From contig JAFUVZ010000040.1 of assembly GCA_017471185.1 (NCBI GenBank), positions 1 to 42,521 on the forward strand: 42,521 nt of DNA, written 5' to 3'. This document shows, in pieces, positions 24,537 to 31,656 of the stretch. Position 1 is the stretch's first letter; each line of letters begins with the position of its first letter. This DNA comes from Bacteroidaceae bacterium. GTDB lineage: Bacteria; Bacteroidota; Bacteroidia; Bacteroidales; Bacteroidaceae. Below the pieces are notes generated by a model that worked only from the letters and a program-made list of their open reading frames with translations, searched no databases and was not told the origin of the DNA. Made by a program: the position numbers and the translations under genes.

Positions 24537-24988
24537 GATATGATTTTCCCGTCTTCAGTTACTTTAACCTTGATATCCATACTTCCCCGCTTCTCCAGTT
24601 CTACCAGGTAATACTTTTCCGTAGGAGTTTCAATCAAGTCAGTATCATCAATATGATAACCTGGATAAGTGGATTCCAGCATCGTTTTGATTGAATTTGG
24701 CAAATCCCTTGCTACCAGGTCAGTTTCTGAGCGCACCCATTTCCCGTTGTTGTCAAACCAAGCGTCAACATCCCTCCTGTCTTTGCGGAACTCCGCCTTC
24801 AGCATACCACGTTCCATTTCCCAGGTAGCTTTAGAGCCAGGATATTTATCATTAAACGACTGCATGACAGCCTGTGGCACATAGCTCTGCGGGATATCGT
24901 CATCCACACCGATGCTGTTGTCGCATCCTGCCGCCATCATGGCAGAACAGAGCATCAAACTAAGTAGTAATACGTTCATTCTTTTCAT
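24533..24988 (-). CDS. PepSY-like lipoprotein
   Basis: A 151-aa lipoprotein (MAAGC, Cys22) with two tandem PepSY-like units: AVMQSFNDKYPGSKATWEME ... AWFDNNGKWVRSE and SIKTMLESTYPGYHIDDTDLIETP ... YLVELEKRG ... VTEDGKI. This is the Bacteroidota putative 'beta-lactamase-inhibitor-like PepSY' fold, commonly encoded beside two-component systems. It is the first gene of the operon with the Na/Pi transporter. Its promoter region carries three 11-bp-spaced repeats likely bound by the neighbouring response regulator. Molecular function unknown. Confidence 0.82.
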   Translation of the reverse strand: MKRMNVLLLSLMLCSAMMAAGCDNSIGVDDDIPQSYVPQAVMQSFNDKYPGSKATWEMERGMLKAEFRKDRRDVDAWFDNNGKWVRSETDLVARDLPNSIKTMLESTYPGYHIDDTDLIETPTEKYYLVELEKRGSMDIKVKVTEDGKIIS

Positions 24989-25037
24989 TGTCTCATCATA
25001 TTATAATTACATCCAATATCGGATATCGCTGCAAAGT

Positions 25038-25064
25038 TCTGACACAATTCTGAAAAGAATCTGA
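25038..25064 (-). promoter_or_regulatory. Three 11-bp-spaced TCTGA repeats (response-regulator site)
   Basis: TCTGA begins at 25038, 25049 and 25060, exactly 11 bp apart, each followed by A/C-A. The array covers the region where a -33/-7 promoter of the PepSY gene would lie (a weak -7, GAACTTTG, at 25039-25032). One turn-and-a-bit spacing is typical of OmpR/PhoB-family binding sites. Confidence 0.6.
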
Positions 25065-25094
25065 AATAAGAAAAAAGTTTGTAAGATAATAATG

Positions 25095-25129
25095 TTCAAT
25101 GCTCAATGCTCAATGTTCAACGTTCAACG
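25095..25129. repeat. Heptamer array at the histidine-kinase 3' end
   Basis: TTCAATG-CTCAATG-CTCAATG-TTCAACG-TTCAACG. The kinase stop codon (25117-25119) is inside it. Confidence 0.85.
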
Positions 25130-26388
25130 GCAAAATGGTGTTTCCCTTCGCCGAAGCGATAACGAATCGTCATGCCATACTGGTCGCATATTGCCTTTGC
25201 GATAGAAAGTCCCAAGCCAGTTGACGATTTCTTGCCAGAAGCATGATAGAAACGACTGAACACTTTTTTTTCATCCAACGCCACAAAGGAACCCGTGTTA
25301 GAGATACGCAGCTCGTTCTGCCTCATCATCACCACTATACGTCCCATCATTATGTTATGCACGAAAGCGTTCTTCAGTAGATTCGACAGCAGCACTGATG
25401 CCAGCGACTCATCCATCTGTACAATAAAAGGTTCCTGTATCTTCAAGTTCACAGTTATCTGTTTGTGTGAATAAACCTCCTTAAAATCAGCCAGCAACTG
25501 CTCCAGCAACTGAGCCATATCCACGCGCGTCTTGTCATTAAACTGTCCGTTTTCAATCTTGCAGAGCAACAGCAACGAGCGGTTCAGTCTCGACATATTA
25601 CCCAGCGTCTGTAGCGTCTTCCCCAGTTCCTCTATCTGATGCTCGTCCAACTTCTCATCATCCAGCAGCATCTCCAGTCGGTTCTGGCATACCGCGATAG
25701 GTGTCTGCAGCTCATGTGCAGCGTTGCCTATAAACTGCTTCTGCTGTTCAAACAGCTTCTCGTTCCTCTCCATGCTGTGCATCACCGTCTCGTTCAGTTT
25801 AACAAACTCCTTGATGTCCGTAGGATTATCTAACTGCTTGTTATCCTTCCCCAGCCTGTAGGCATCAAGCCATCGCAACAGGTTCTGTAGGGGTCTCATA
25901 CTGTTCTGTACCACCCAAACGTTTACCACCACGATAGCCAGCATGATGGCAGTAAGCAGAAACAAAAGCCATGAGAAAATCTCCTCACGCAGTTCCTCCT
26001 TGTCCACATGAGGCGTTGACACCTCAATCTCGTTCCAGGAGCCATCCGTATCCTGATAGACATGTGTATAGACACGGGCGGGCTCACGTTCACCCGTTTC
26101 GCTGACATACACATCCCTGTCCTCAAACCTATCCTCCGGCTGGCTCTGCGCATATTCAGCCGTCACTTTACGGATAAAGAACTGGTTGTTAGATCCGCTC
26201 GACACGGTGGGCAGTTCCTCTCCCCTCGCCTCTCTGATGATGATGCTTTCAGCATACTGCTCCAGGGCCTCGTCAGCTTCATCACTGATTTCCTGCATGA
26301 TGCCACGATAGAAAAATACCGACCATAGCGTCAGTACCAGTGCCGTAAGCAGCAACAACCTTATACCTATCACATGCAGTAGTTTCAT
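25117..26388 (-). CDS. Sensor histidine kinase
   Basis: A 423-aa membrane kinase. TM1 lies at about residues 8-27, a periplasmic sensor region at 28-136, and TM2 at about 138-160, followed by a linker and the HisKA dimerisation domain with phospho-acceptor His225 in NAAHELQTPI. The ATPase domain has LLSNLLKNAFVHN (N box), SNTG (G1) and STGLGLSIAKAI (G2). The final residues VER and the stop codon come from a heptamer array, so the native C-terminus was replaced. Its start overlaps the response-regulator stop by 4 nt. Confidence 0.93.
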   Translation of the reverse strand: MKLLHVIGIRLLLLTALVLTLWSVFFYRGIMQEISDEADEALEQYAESIIIREARGEELPTVSSGSNNQFFIRKVTAEYAQSQPEDRFEDRDVYVSETGEREPARVYTHVYQDTDGSWNEIEVSTPHVDKEELREEIFSWLLFLLTAIMLAIVVVNVWVVQNSMRPLQNLLRWLDAYRLGKDNKQLDNPTDIKEFVKLNETVMHSMERNEKLFEQQKQFIGNAAHELQTPIAVCQNRLEMLLDDEKLDEHQIEELGKTLQTLGNMSRLNRSLLLLCKIENGQFNDKTRVDMAQLLEQLLADFKEVYSHKQITVNLKIQEPFIVQMDESLASVLLSNLLKNAFVHNIMMGRIVVMMRQNELRISNTGSFVALDEKKVFSRFYHASGKKSSTGLGLSIAKAICDQYGMTIRYRFGEGKHHFAVER

Positions 26389-27062
26389 TCCTCCACCAGT
26401 TTATAACCGAATCCGTAAACAGTCTTTATCTCGATAGATGCGCCAGCCTGACTGAGTCTCTTCCTCAGGTTCTTCATCTGCGCATAAACGAAATCGAAGT
26501 TGTCGCTCTGGTCAATATGGTCACCCCATACTGCCTCAGCCAGCATCCCCTTCTCAATCATGCGGTTAGGCCGGTGCATCAAATACTCCAGGATGTCATA
26601 TTCCTTCCTGCCCAGTTCCACACATTGTCCACCCACTTTCACCTCATAGGTTTCTGGGTTCAGGCATACGTTTCCCAGTTGCAGCGTCTGCTCTCCTCCA
26701 CGTTGGTTGCGTCTGAGCAGGCTCTTGATGCGTGCGTGCAGTTCCGCCAGATGGAACGGCTTGGTCAGATAGTCATCAGCACCCAGGTTCAGTCCAGCCA
26801 CCTTGTCCTCAATGGAATCCTTAGCAGATATGATAATCACATTCTCCCGTCTGCCTTTGGCAAAGAGCTCACGCAGCAGGTCAAGTCCGCTTCCGCCAGG
26901 CAGCATGATATCCAGCAGTATGCAATCATACTGATAGACAAAAACCTTCTGCCTTGCTTCCTCAAAGGTGGCGGCAGCTTCCACCACTGACCTCTCCTTT
27001 TCAAGCGAGCGTATGATTATCTCGCGCAGGTCATCATCATCTTCTATTAACAGCACTTTCAT
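26385..27062 (-). CDS. OmpR-family response regulator
   Basis: A 225-aa regulator. The receiver domain has the acidic pocket EDDDD (7-11), phospho-acceptor Asp51 in LLDIMLPGGSGLD, the signalling residues in IIISAKDS and the Lys in YLTKPFHLAEL. The C-terminal winged helix (about 128-225) ends in TVYGFGYKLVEE, typical of OmpR/PhoB. It is first in an operon with the kinase. Probable target: the PepSY-Na/Pi operon through the 11-bp repeats at 25038-25064. A single TTCTGACA is also present upstream of its own gene at 27089-27096, hinting at autoregulation. Confidence 0.95.
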   Translation of the reverse strand: MKVLLIEDDDDLREIIIRSLEKERSVVEAAATFEEARQKVFVYQYDCILLDIMLPGGSGLDLLRELFAKGRRENVIIISAKDSIEDKVAGLNLGADDYLTKPFHLAELHARIKSLLRRNQRGGEQTLQLGNVCLNPETYEVKVGGQCVELGRKEYDILEYLMHRPNRMIEKGMLAEAVWGDHIDQSDNFDFVYAQMKNLRKRLSQAGASIEIKTVYGFGYKLVEE

Positions 27063-27117
27063 GGGGCAATATTACGCAAATCTTCCCATTCTGACAAAGA
27101 ATAATGGCAAAAATATT

Positions 27118-27146
27118 TTGTTTTCGTCAGAAGATTGCTAACTTTG
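27118..27146 (+). promoter_or_regulatory. Rubredoxin promoter
   Basis: TTTTG ending at 27120, 18 nt, TAACTTTG at 27139-27146, about 52 nt before the rubredoxin ATG. Confidence 0.7.
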
Positions 27147-27197
27147 CAACAAGAGACAAGTAATAATGATTAGCTAACTTTTTAATTTTTGAGAATT

Positions 27198-27356
27198 ATG
27201 GATAAGTACATTTGCTCAGTATGCGGTTATGAATACGACCCAGCTAAGGGTGATCCAGACAACGGCATCGCTCCAGGCACTGCCTTTGAAGACATACCTG
27301 AAGATTGGGTATGCCCACTCTGCGGTGTTGGCAAGGAAGATTTCGAGAAAGCATAA
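27198..27356 (+). CDS. Rubredoxin
   Basis: A 52-aa rubredoxin, a small one-iron electron carrier. Both Cys pairs that bind the Fe(SCys)4 centre are present: [18 protein letters not shown] at residues 4-21 (CxxCGY) and [15 protein letters not shown] at 36-50 (CPLCG). The sequence length and the Asn-Gly-Ile, [12 protein letters not shown] core are standard. The ATG at 27198 is preceded by a promoter at 27118-27146 and the gene is followed by a terminator at 27392-27426. It probably serves oxygen or peroxide detoxification in an anaerobe; the partner enzyme is not in the window. Confidence 0.96.
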   Translation: MDKYICSVCGYEYDPAKGDPDNGIAPGTAFEDIPEDWVCPLCGVGKEDFEKA

Positions 27357-27391
27357 AAAAGACGAGGCAAGCCTCGCATCATGATGCTTAG

Positions 27392-27426
27392 ATAGGGTGC
27401 AGGGTTAAGACCCCCACCCTATTTTT
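27392..27426 (+). terminator. Rubredoxin terminator
   Basis: ATAGGGTG (27392-27399) pairs with CACCCTAT (27415-27422), with an inner GGG/CCC, followed by T's. A smaller GAGGC/GCCTC hairpin precedes it at 27364-27375. Confidence 0.75.
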
Positions 27427-27445
27427 CATTATTCATTTTCCATTC
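27427..27445. repeat. Short heptamer array at Fur-family gene 3' end
   Basis: CATTATT-CATTTTC-CATTC, the same motif family as at 16508-16561, lying between the rubredoxin terminator and the Fur-family stop codon. Confidence 0.55.
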
Positions 27446-27858
27446 TATCCGCATTTAGGGCAAACTCCTTTAATCAGGTAGTTGATGGTGTTCATGCGAT
27501 AGCCGTCGGGCAGGTTCACCTGCGGTACTGGTATGTCATAGAGGCAGAATGTCTGATGGCATCGTTCGCAATAAAAGTGGGCATGCACATCGCTGTCACG
27601 CTCCGCATTATGGCTATGGCACAGTTCATATCTCACGGCATTGTCGCCATCCTCCATAACGTGTACCAAGTGTTGCTCCCTGAGCAGCATGAGCGTTCTA
27701 AACACGTTCGATTTGTCAATGGTCTCCACGCGGTCCTCCAGTTCCGTCATAGTCAGTGCCTTTCCCGCCAGAGCCAGTTCCTTCACCAGCATCAGTCGGT
27801 TAGCCGTAGGTCTGATGCCATGCTCCAGCAGCATCTCCATAATCTTTGCCTCATCCAT
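27445..27858 (-). CDS. Fur-family transcriptional repressor
   Basis: A 137-aa Fur/Zur/PerR-type repressor. The N-terminal winged helix (GIRPTANRLMLVKELA, TMTELEDRVETIDKSNVFRTL) is followed by the metal-binding half: HAHFYCERCHQTFCL (Cys pair CxxC, His) and a C-terminal CPKCG giving the second structural zinc Cys pair. The HNAERDSDVHAH segment holds the regulatory metal ligands. The spacing does not let me separate Zur from PerR or Fur. The start is taken at 27858 (MDEAKI), as an upstream TATCTTTG box at 27887-27880 excludes the longer frame. Confidence 0.92.
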   Translation of the reverse strand: MDEAKIMEMLLEHGIRPTANRLMLVKELALAGKALTMTELEDRVETIDKSNVFRTLMLLREQHLVHVMEDGDNAVRYELCHSHNAERDSDVHAHFYCERCHQTFCLYDIPVPQVNLPDGYRMNTINYLIKGVCPKCG

Positions 27859-27879
27859 AATCTTTCCCAGTTTTGTTTG

Positions 27880-27887
27880 CAAAGATA
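27880..27887 (-). promoter_or_regulatory. -7 box of Fur-family gene
   Basis: TATCTTTG on the minus strand, 22 nt before the start codon. The -33 TTG is not convincing. A plus-strand TTTG-N21-TAATTTTG (27876-27908) overlaps and could serve rightward transcription. Confidence 0.5.
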
Positions 27888-28009
27888 CAATAATAATTCG
27901 TAATTTTGATGCAGGTTTAATGACAATCAATCATGGCGACGACACCGATAGAATAGCGAGAAAAGGCTTAGTCTCAAAAAGTGACATTATCGTCTCGGAT
28001 AGTCTTTCA

Positions 28010-28036
28010 TTGTTCGGGATTTTTATCGTACCTTTG
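28010..28036 (+). promoter_or_regulatory. Promoter of esterase gene
   Basis: TTG at 28010-28012, 16 nt (slightly short), TACCTTTG at 28029-28036. The ATG is at 28046, so the transcript may be leaderless or have only a few nucleotides of leader. Confidence 0.5.
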
Positions 28037-28045
28037 CAACCAGAT

Positions 28046-28744
28046 ATGAAACATACATTACAGATTGGCGGGCGCGAATGCCTGCTTTACGCTGAAGGAG
28101 AACAGCAACCGCAGTTGTTGCTTATACAGACATTAGGCGCACAGGAACTGGGCAGTATTGACAGCGAGGTAACCATGATTAGCGAGGCTACAGGTACATC
28201 GTTCGTCATGGCAGCATTTACCATCGGTGACTGGGAAGTGGAACTCACACCGTGGCACGACCCTGCTGTGTCAAAGCGCCAGGCAGTGGGCGAACATGCC
28301 CTCGATACACTAAACTATATCACTGGCAGCCTTATTCCCTATTTGAAAGAGCGATTTGGCAGTCTGCCGGTTATTCTGGGCGGCTATTCCTTGGGCGGGC
28401 TTTTCTCTCGCTGGGCTGCATCTAAAGCCGAGTGTTTCGAGGCCGTAGCTGCCGTGTCACCATCGTTGTGGATAGATGCCTGGTGTGGTTTCTCGGATGC
28501 CCATGCCGTCTATGCGCATTACGTCTATCTCAGTCTTGGCGACCGCGAGGAGCACAGCCGCAACAAGGCCATAGCACAAGTGGGCAACAATGTGCGTTGG
28601 GAGCATGAGCACCTGAAACAAATCCTGGGTCCAGACCACACGACGCTGGAATGGAACACGGGCAATCATTTCATGGATAGTGCCTGCCGCACCGCCAAGG
28701 GCTTTGCGTGGTGCATTAGAAAGATTAAGAATAGTAAATTATAG
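28046..28744 (+). CDS. Alpha/beta hydrolase (esterase-like)
   Basis: A 232-aa cytoplasmic alpha/beta hydrolase. The nucleophile elbow is GGYSLGGLFS near residue 115, and the catalytic His is likely in GNHFMDS near 212; the acid is probably the Asp in SLGDREEHS. The fold resembles the esterase D/putative esterase group, acting on small esters. A longer upstream opening exists, but the -7 box TACCTTTG lies at 28029-28036 and homology begins at this ATG. It is first in a co-directional group ending with the THUMP-like methyltransferase. Substrate unknown. Confidence 0.78.
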   Translation: MKHTLQIGGRECLLYAEGEQQPQLLLIQTLGAQELGSIDSEVTMISEATGTSFVMAAFTIGDWEVELTPWHDPAVSKRQAVGEHALDTLNYITGSLIPYLKERFGSLPVILGGYSLGGLFSRWAASKAECFEAVAAVSPSLWIDAWCGFSDAHAVYAHYVYLSLGDREEHSRNKAIAQVGNNVRWEHEHLKQILGPDHTTLEWNTGNHFMDSACRTAKGFAWCIRKIKNSKL

Positions 28745-28749
28745 TTTTC

Positions 28750-28875
28750 ATGGTGAAGATACAGGAGATTGAAGTGAAGCCAGTGATGACGAAGTCGAAC
28801 CTGCCGGTAGCAGACTTATCGGTGAATCCATACGTGGGTTGTCTGCATGGCTGCAAGTACTGCTATGCCTCGTTT
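28750..28875 (+). pseudogene. Radical-SAM (SPL-like) N-terminal remnant
   Basis: 42 codons reading MVKIQEIEVKPVMTKSNLPV, then VNPYVGCLHGCKYCYASF. This is the N-terminus of SPL-like radical SAM proteins (I recall it as radical SAM mobile pair protein B), including the complete CxxxCxYC cluster motif. The rest of that enzyme (about 250 residues) is missing. The reading frame continues without a stop into the VanX-type gene, because the two sequences join at the shared FMK. The remnant alone cannot be functional. Confidence 0.75.
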
Positions 28876-29592
28876 ATGAAGCTGACTTGTGCCTTATTAT
28901 TCCTGACACTCTATTCCTGCCAGTTACATGCGAGGCAGGATATTACGGTTATGCCTGAAGATTCCATTACACAACCTCAGCCATCCGTCGAACCTTTGCA
29001 TGAGCTTAGCCATACAGCGTTGTATTTAGACTCGTTGGGCTATGTGAATGTAATGGAACAGGACAGTAGCATACGGGTAAGCCTGATGTATGCCCGTGAG
29101 GATAACTTCACTGGAAAACTCTTGTATCAGGATCTGAAAGAGGCCTATCTCCATCCTGATGCGATTGCTCCCCTGCTGAGAGCGCAACAATTATTGCGCC
29201 AGAGGCATCCTGATTATTCCCTGATTATCTTCGATGCTGCAAGACCTATGCATGTCCAGCAGCAGATGTGGGAAGTGGTGAAAGGCACACGCCAGCAGAA
29301 TTACGTGTCGAATCCTGCGCATGGCGGAGGTCTCCATAATTATGGCCTGGCAGTGGATATCAGCATAGCCAATGCGGAAGGTGATACAATACCGATGGGT
29401 ACCAAGGTGGACCATTTGGGTAGGGAAGCCAATACTGATTATACTGCAATCAGCCAAGAGGCCCTACAGAACAGGCGTTTATTGATTCAAGTAATGCGTC
29501 AGGCTGGCTTCAGGTCATTGCCTACGGAATGGTGGCATTTCAACTTAGTGAGCCGTCAGACTGCCAAAGAGAAATACCGAGTGATACCATGA
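28876..29592 (+). CDS. D-Ala-D-Ala dipeptidase (VanX/M15D-like)
   Basis: A 238-aa zinc dipeptidase of the M15D family, which cleaves D-alanyl-D-alanine. The signal ends in LYSC (Cys15), so it is probably a periplasmic lipoprotein. Motifs: SLMYAREDNFTGKLLY near the N-terminus, FDAARP, the zinc pair in SNPAHGGGLHNYGLAVDIS (His and Asp), and the catalytic Glu/zinc His in EWWHFN. The open frame starts earlier, at 28750, with a radical-SAM remnant; I take 28876 as the true start because it gives a clean signal peptide. Overlaps the next gene by 4 nt. Confidence 0.88.
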   Translation: MKLTCALLFLTLYSCQLHARQDITVMPEDSITQPQPSVEPLHELSHTALYLDSLGYVNVMEQDSSIRVSLMYAREDNFTGKLLYQDLKEAYLHPDAIAPLLRAQQLLRQRHPDYSLIIFDAARPMHVQQQMWEVVKGTRQQNYVSNPAHGGGLHNYGLAVDISIANAEGDTIPMGTKVDHLGREANTDYTAISQEALQNRRLLIQVMRQAGFRSLPTEWWHFNLVSRQTAKEKYRVIP

Positions 29593-30791
29593 AGCAGTTT
29601 ATCCGCGGACATAGGGAGGATGATGTGAGACAATTGGCCTTGCAGGCAGGCAGATATCCCGATATTGACATACTGTATGCGCTCACACAGATTGCGGGAT
29701 GGCAAAGCATTCGTGAGAAAGTGCCTACATGGGCAGCCTGTGAGGATATCATCTATCCACCTCATTTGCCTTTGGAGCAATGTTCTTCTGAAGCTACAGC
29801 TATATATAAATATGGTGTAGTCGCAGCATCTGGTCAGACTGACTCATTCATTGACCTGACTGGCGGATTCGGCATCGACTGCTGGTTTATCTCCCGTGCT
29901 TTTAAGCAAGCAATATATGTTGAAAGGCAAGAAACACTTGCCGAAATAGCGGGTCACAACTTCCATATTTTGCAACAAGAGAATCCGATTGCCAACTGCC
30001 AATTATCAATTGTCAATTCCGATAGTGTTTCCTGGCTAAAGCAGCTGAAAGTACCCGTTGATTGGATTTTCATTGACCCGGCACGTAGAGATGGGCATGG
30101 AGGAAAGACTGTAGCCATCAGCGATTGCGAGCCTGACATCTGCGCCTTGGAATCATTGCTTGTCTCTAAAGCCAGTCATGTGATGGTAAAGCTATCGCCT
30201 ATGCTTGACCTCAGCCTGGCGATGAGCCAGCTGAAACATATTCAAGAGGCACACATCATTTCAGTAAATAATGAATGTAAGGAACTGCTGCTGATTCTCA
30301 ACGCCAATACTGAGACACAAGCGGAAACAATACCCATCCATTGCATCAACATTCGGAAAGACCATACAGAAACATTCTGTTTCACCAAGCAAGAGGAAGT
30401 AACCGCCTCATGTCCTATGGCTTCAGGTATCGGACAATATCTGTACGAGCCCAACGCTTCCATCATGAAAGCTGGCGCATTCCGCAGTATTGCGGAGAGA
30501 TTTGAAACAGCAAAATTGCAGACCAACAGCCATCTCTACACTTCAGACAAGCTGATTACCGACTTCCCTGGCAGAACTTTTGCAGTGGAATCCGTCAGCG
30601 GATTTAGCAAGAAAGAGCTGAAGGCCTTATTAGCAGATACGTCTAAAGCTAACCTGACCGTCAGGAACTTCCCTACTTCAGTAGCCGACCTTCGCAAACG
30701 CCTGCACATCACAGAAGGCGGAGACACCTACCTCTTCGCCACCATCCTGCATCCACAGGAGAAAGTCATCATCAAGTGCAGGAAGATATAA
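29589..30791 (+). CDS. THUMP-like SAM-dependent methyltransferase
   Basis: A 400-aa class I methyltransferase. The SAM-binding motif DLTGGFGIDCWFIS is near residue 92, motif II/acid YVERQ follows it, and DPARRD near 160 is the equivalent of motif IV. The C-terminal part (FPGRTFAVESVSGFSKKELKA, VRNFPTSVADLRKRLHI) matches the THUMP-like domain that follows this methyltransferase in Bacteroidota. Substrate is probably RNA but not known. Residues about 135-144 (ANCQLSIVNS) are encoded by a heptamer array. The start at 29589 overlaps the dipeptidase stop (ATGA). Confidence 0.85.
   Translation: MKQFIRGHREDDVRQLALQAGRYPDIDILYALTQIAGWQSIREKVPTWAACEDIIYPPHLPLEQCSSEATAIYKYGVVAASGQTDSFIDLTGGFGIDCWFISRAFKQAIYVERQETLAEIAGHNFHILQQENPIANCQLSIVNSDSVSWLKQLKVPVDWIFIDPARRDGHGGKTVAISDCEPDICALESLLVSKASHVMVKLSPMLDLSLAMSQLKHIQEAHIISVNNECKELLLILNANTETQAETIPIHCINIRKDHTETFCFTKQEEVTASCPMASGIGQYLYEPNASIMKAGAFRSIAERFETAKLQTNSHLYTSDKLITDFPGRTFAVESVSGFSKKELKALLADTSKANLTVRNFPTSVADLRKRLHITEGGDTYLFATILHPQEKVIIKCRKI
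29991..30018. repeat. Heptamer array inside the THUMP-like gene
   Basis: GCCAACT-GCCAATT-ATCAATT-GTCAATT, four units read in frame as ANCQLSIVN. Confidence 0.65.
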
Positions 30792-30797
30792 AAAGAG

Positions 30798-30826
30798 AAG
30801 CCTGAGCTTCTCGCCCAGGCTTTCTC
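30798..30826. terminator. Terminator between THUMP-like and SusE-like genes
   Basis: AAGCCTG (30798-30804) pairs with CAGGCTT (30816-30822); moderate T-richness follows. It serves convergent genes. Confidence 0.55.
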
Positions 30827-30849
30827 ATTTCATTATGCTTATTCAGACG

Positions 30850-31635
30850 TTATTTAATCTGAATGATTTCATGAGCCGGTCCGAATGAACCTACGCCAGG
30901 TACATAAAACTCAATGGTCATATCAGCAACACCGTTTGCGAAAGTGCCTTCACCTTCAGCCCAGATGTCACCATAGCTGCTTGAGTAGTCACAAGCGTGA
31001 GGCTTCACGGTTACCTTGCTACCCTCTACCCAGAACTGGAGAGAATAGCCCTTAATATAGACGTTGTATGCCCTGTAGAGGGTAGAAGTGCCTTCAGCCA
31101 CCTCCAGCACATCGTCCCATTCATCACCCATCCACTCAGAGATGATGTGCATGCCGTTAGGCATACGGGTCCATACGTAATCCTTCATCACGGATACATC
31201 CATACTGTTCACGGGGTCAATCTCAGGAGCAGCAGAAGTGTCTGTAATAGAGATTCTCACAGGGTAAGAAGTTCCCAAAGTAATGTCACCAACAGTTACA
31301 GGAACCAGAACAGAGCCTTCGCCAGCCTTGAAAGTAACGCTTGAAGGAACAGAGATACCGTCAGGCAGAGGAGCAAGCACCTCGTTGCCTTCACTATCCT
31401 TTGATACAAGACCTGCTGTCAAACCAACGGTCAAGTCAGAGCTTGCATCACTACGGAACAGATAGACACTACCACCTGTATCAGAAGGATTCAGCGTGAT
31501 GGCAGCACTTTCTACCTGGAACTTAACGCCAGCATTTGAAGGATGATAGATAGCACCTTCGTTGTCAGTGTTGCAGGCTGCGAACATGGTAGCCATTGCA
31601 AAACCTAAGCCTAAAATATATTTATTGATTCTCAT
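30850..31635 (-). CDS. Surface lipoprotein of a SusCD locus
   Basis: A 261-aa lipoprotein (MFAAC, Cys21), last gene of the susC-susD operon and 21 nt after susD. Beta-rich, with a DUF4843/SusE-like N-terminal Ig-like segment (VKFQVESAAITLNPSDTGG, FKAGEGSVLVPVTVGDI) and a compact C-terminal domain. It is placed where SusE/SusF-type glycan-binding lipoproteins normally are, and probably sits on the outer surface to capture the same substrate. No enzyme motif visible. Confidence 0.7.
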   Translation of the reverse strand: MRINKYILGLGFAMATMFAACNTDNEGAIYHPSNAGVKFQVESAAITLNPSDTGGSVYLFRSDASSDLTVGLTAGLVSKDSEGNEVLAPLPDGISVPSSVTFKAGEGSVLVPVTVGDITLGTSYPVRISITDTSAAPEIDPVNSMDVSVMKDYVWTRMPNGMHIISEWMGDEWDDVLEVAEGTSTLYRAYNVYIKGYSLQFWVEGSKVTVKPHACDYSSSYGDIWAEGEGTFANGVADMTIEFYVPGVGSFGPAHEIIQIK

Positions 31636-31656
31636 TGTTCAATTACATTTTAAAGG

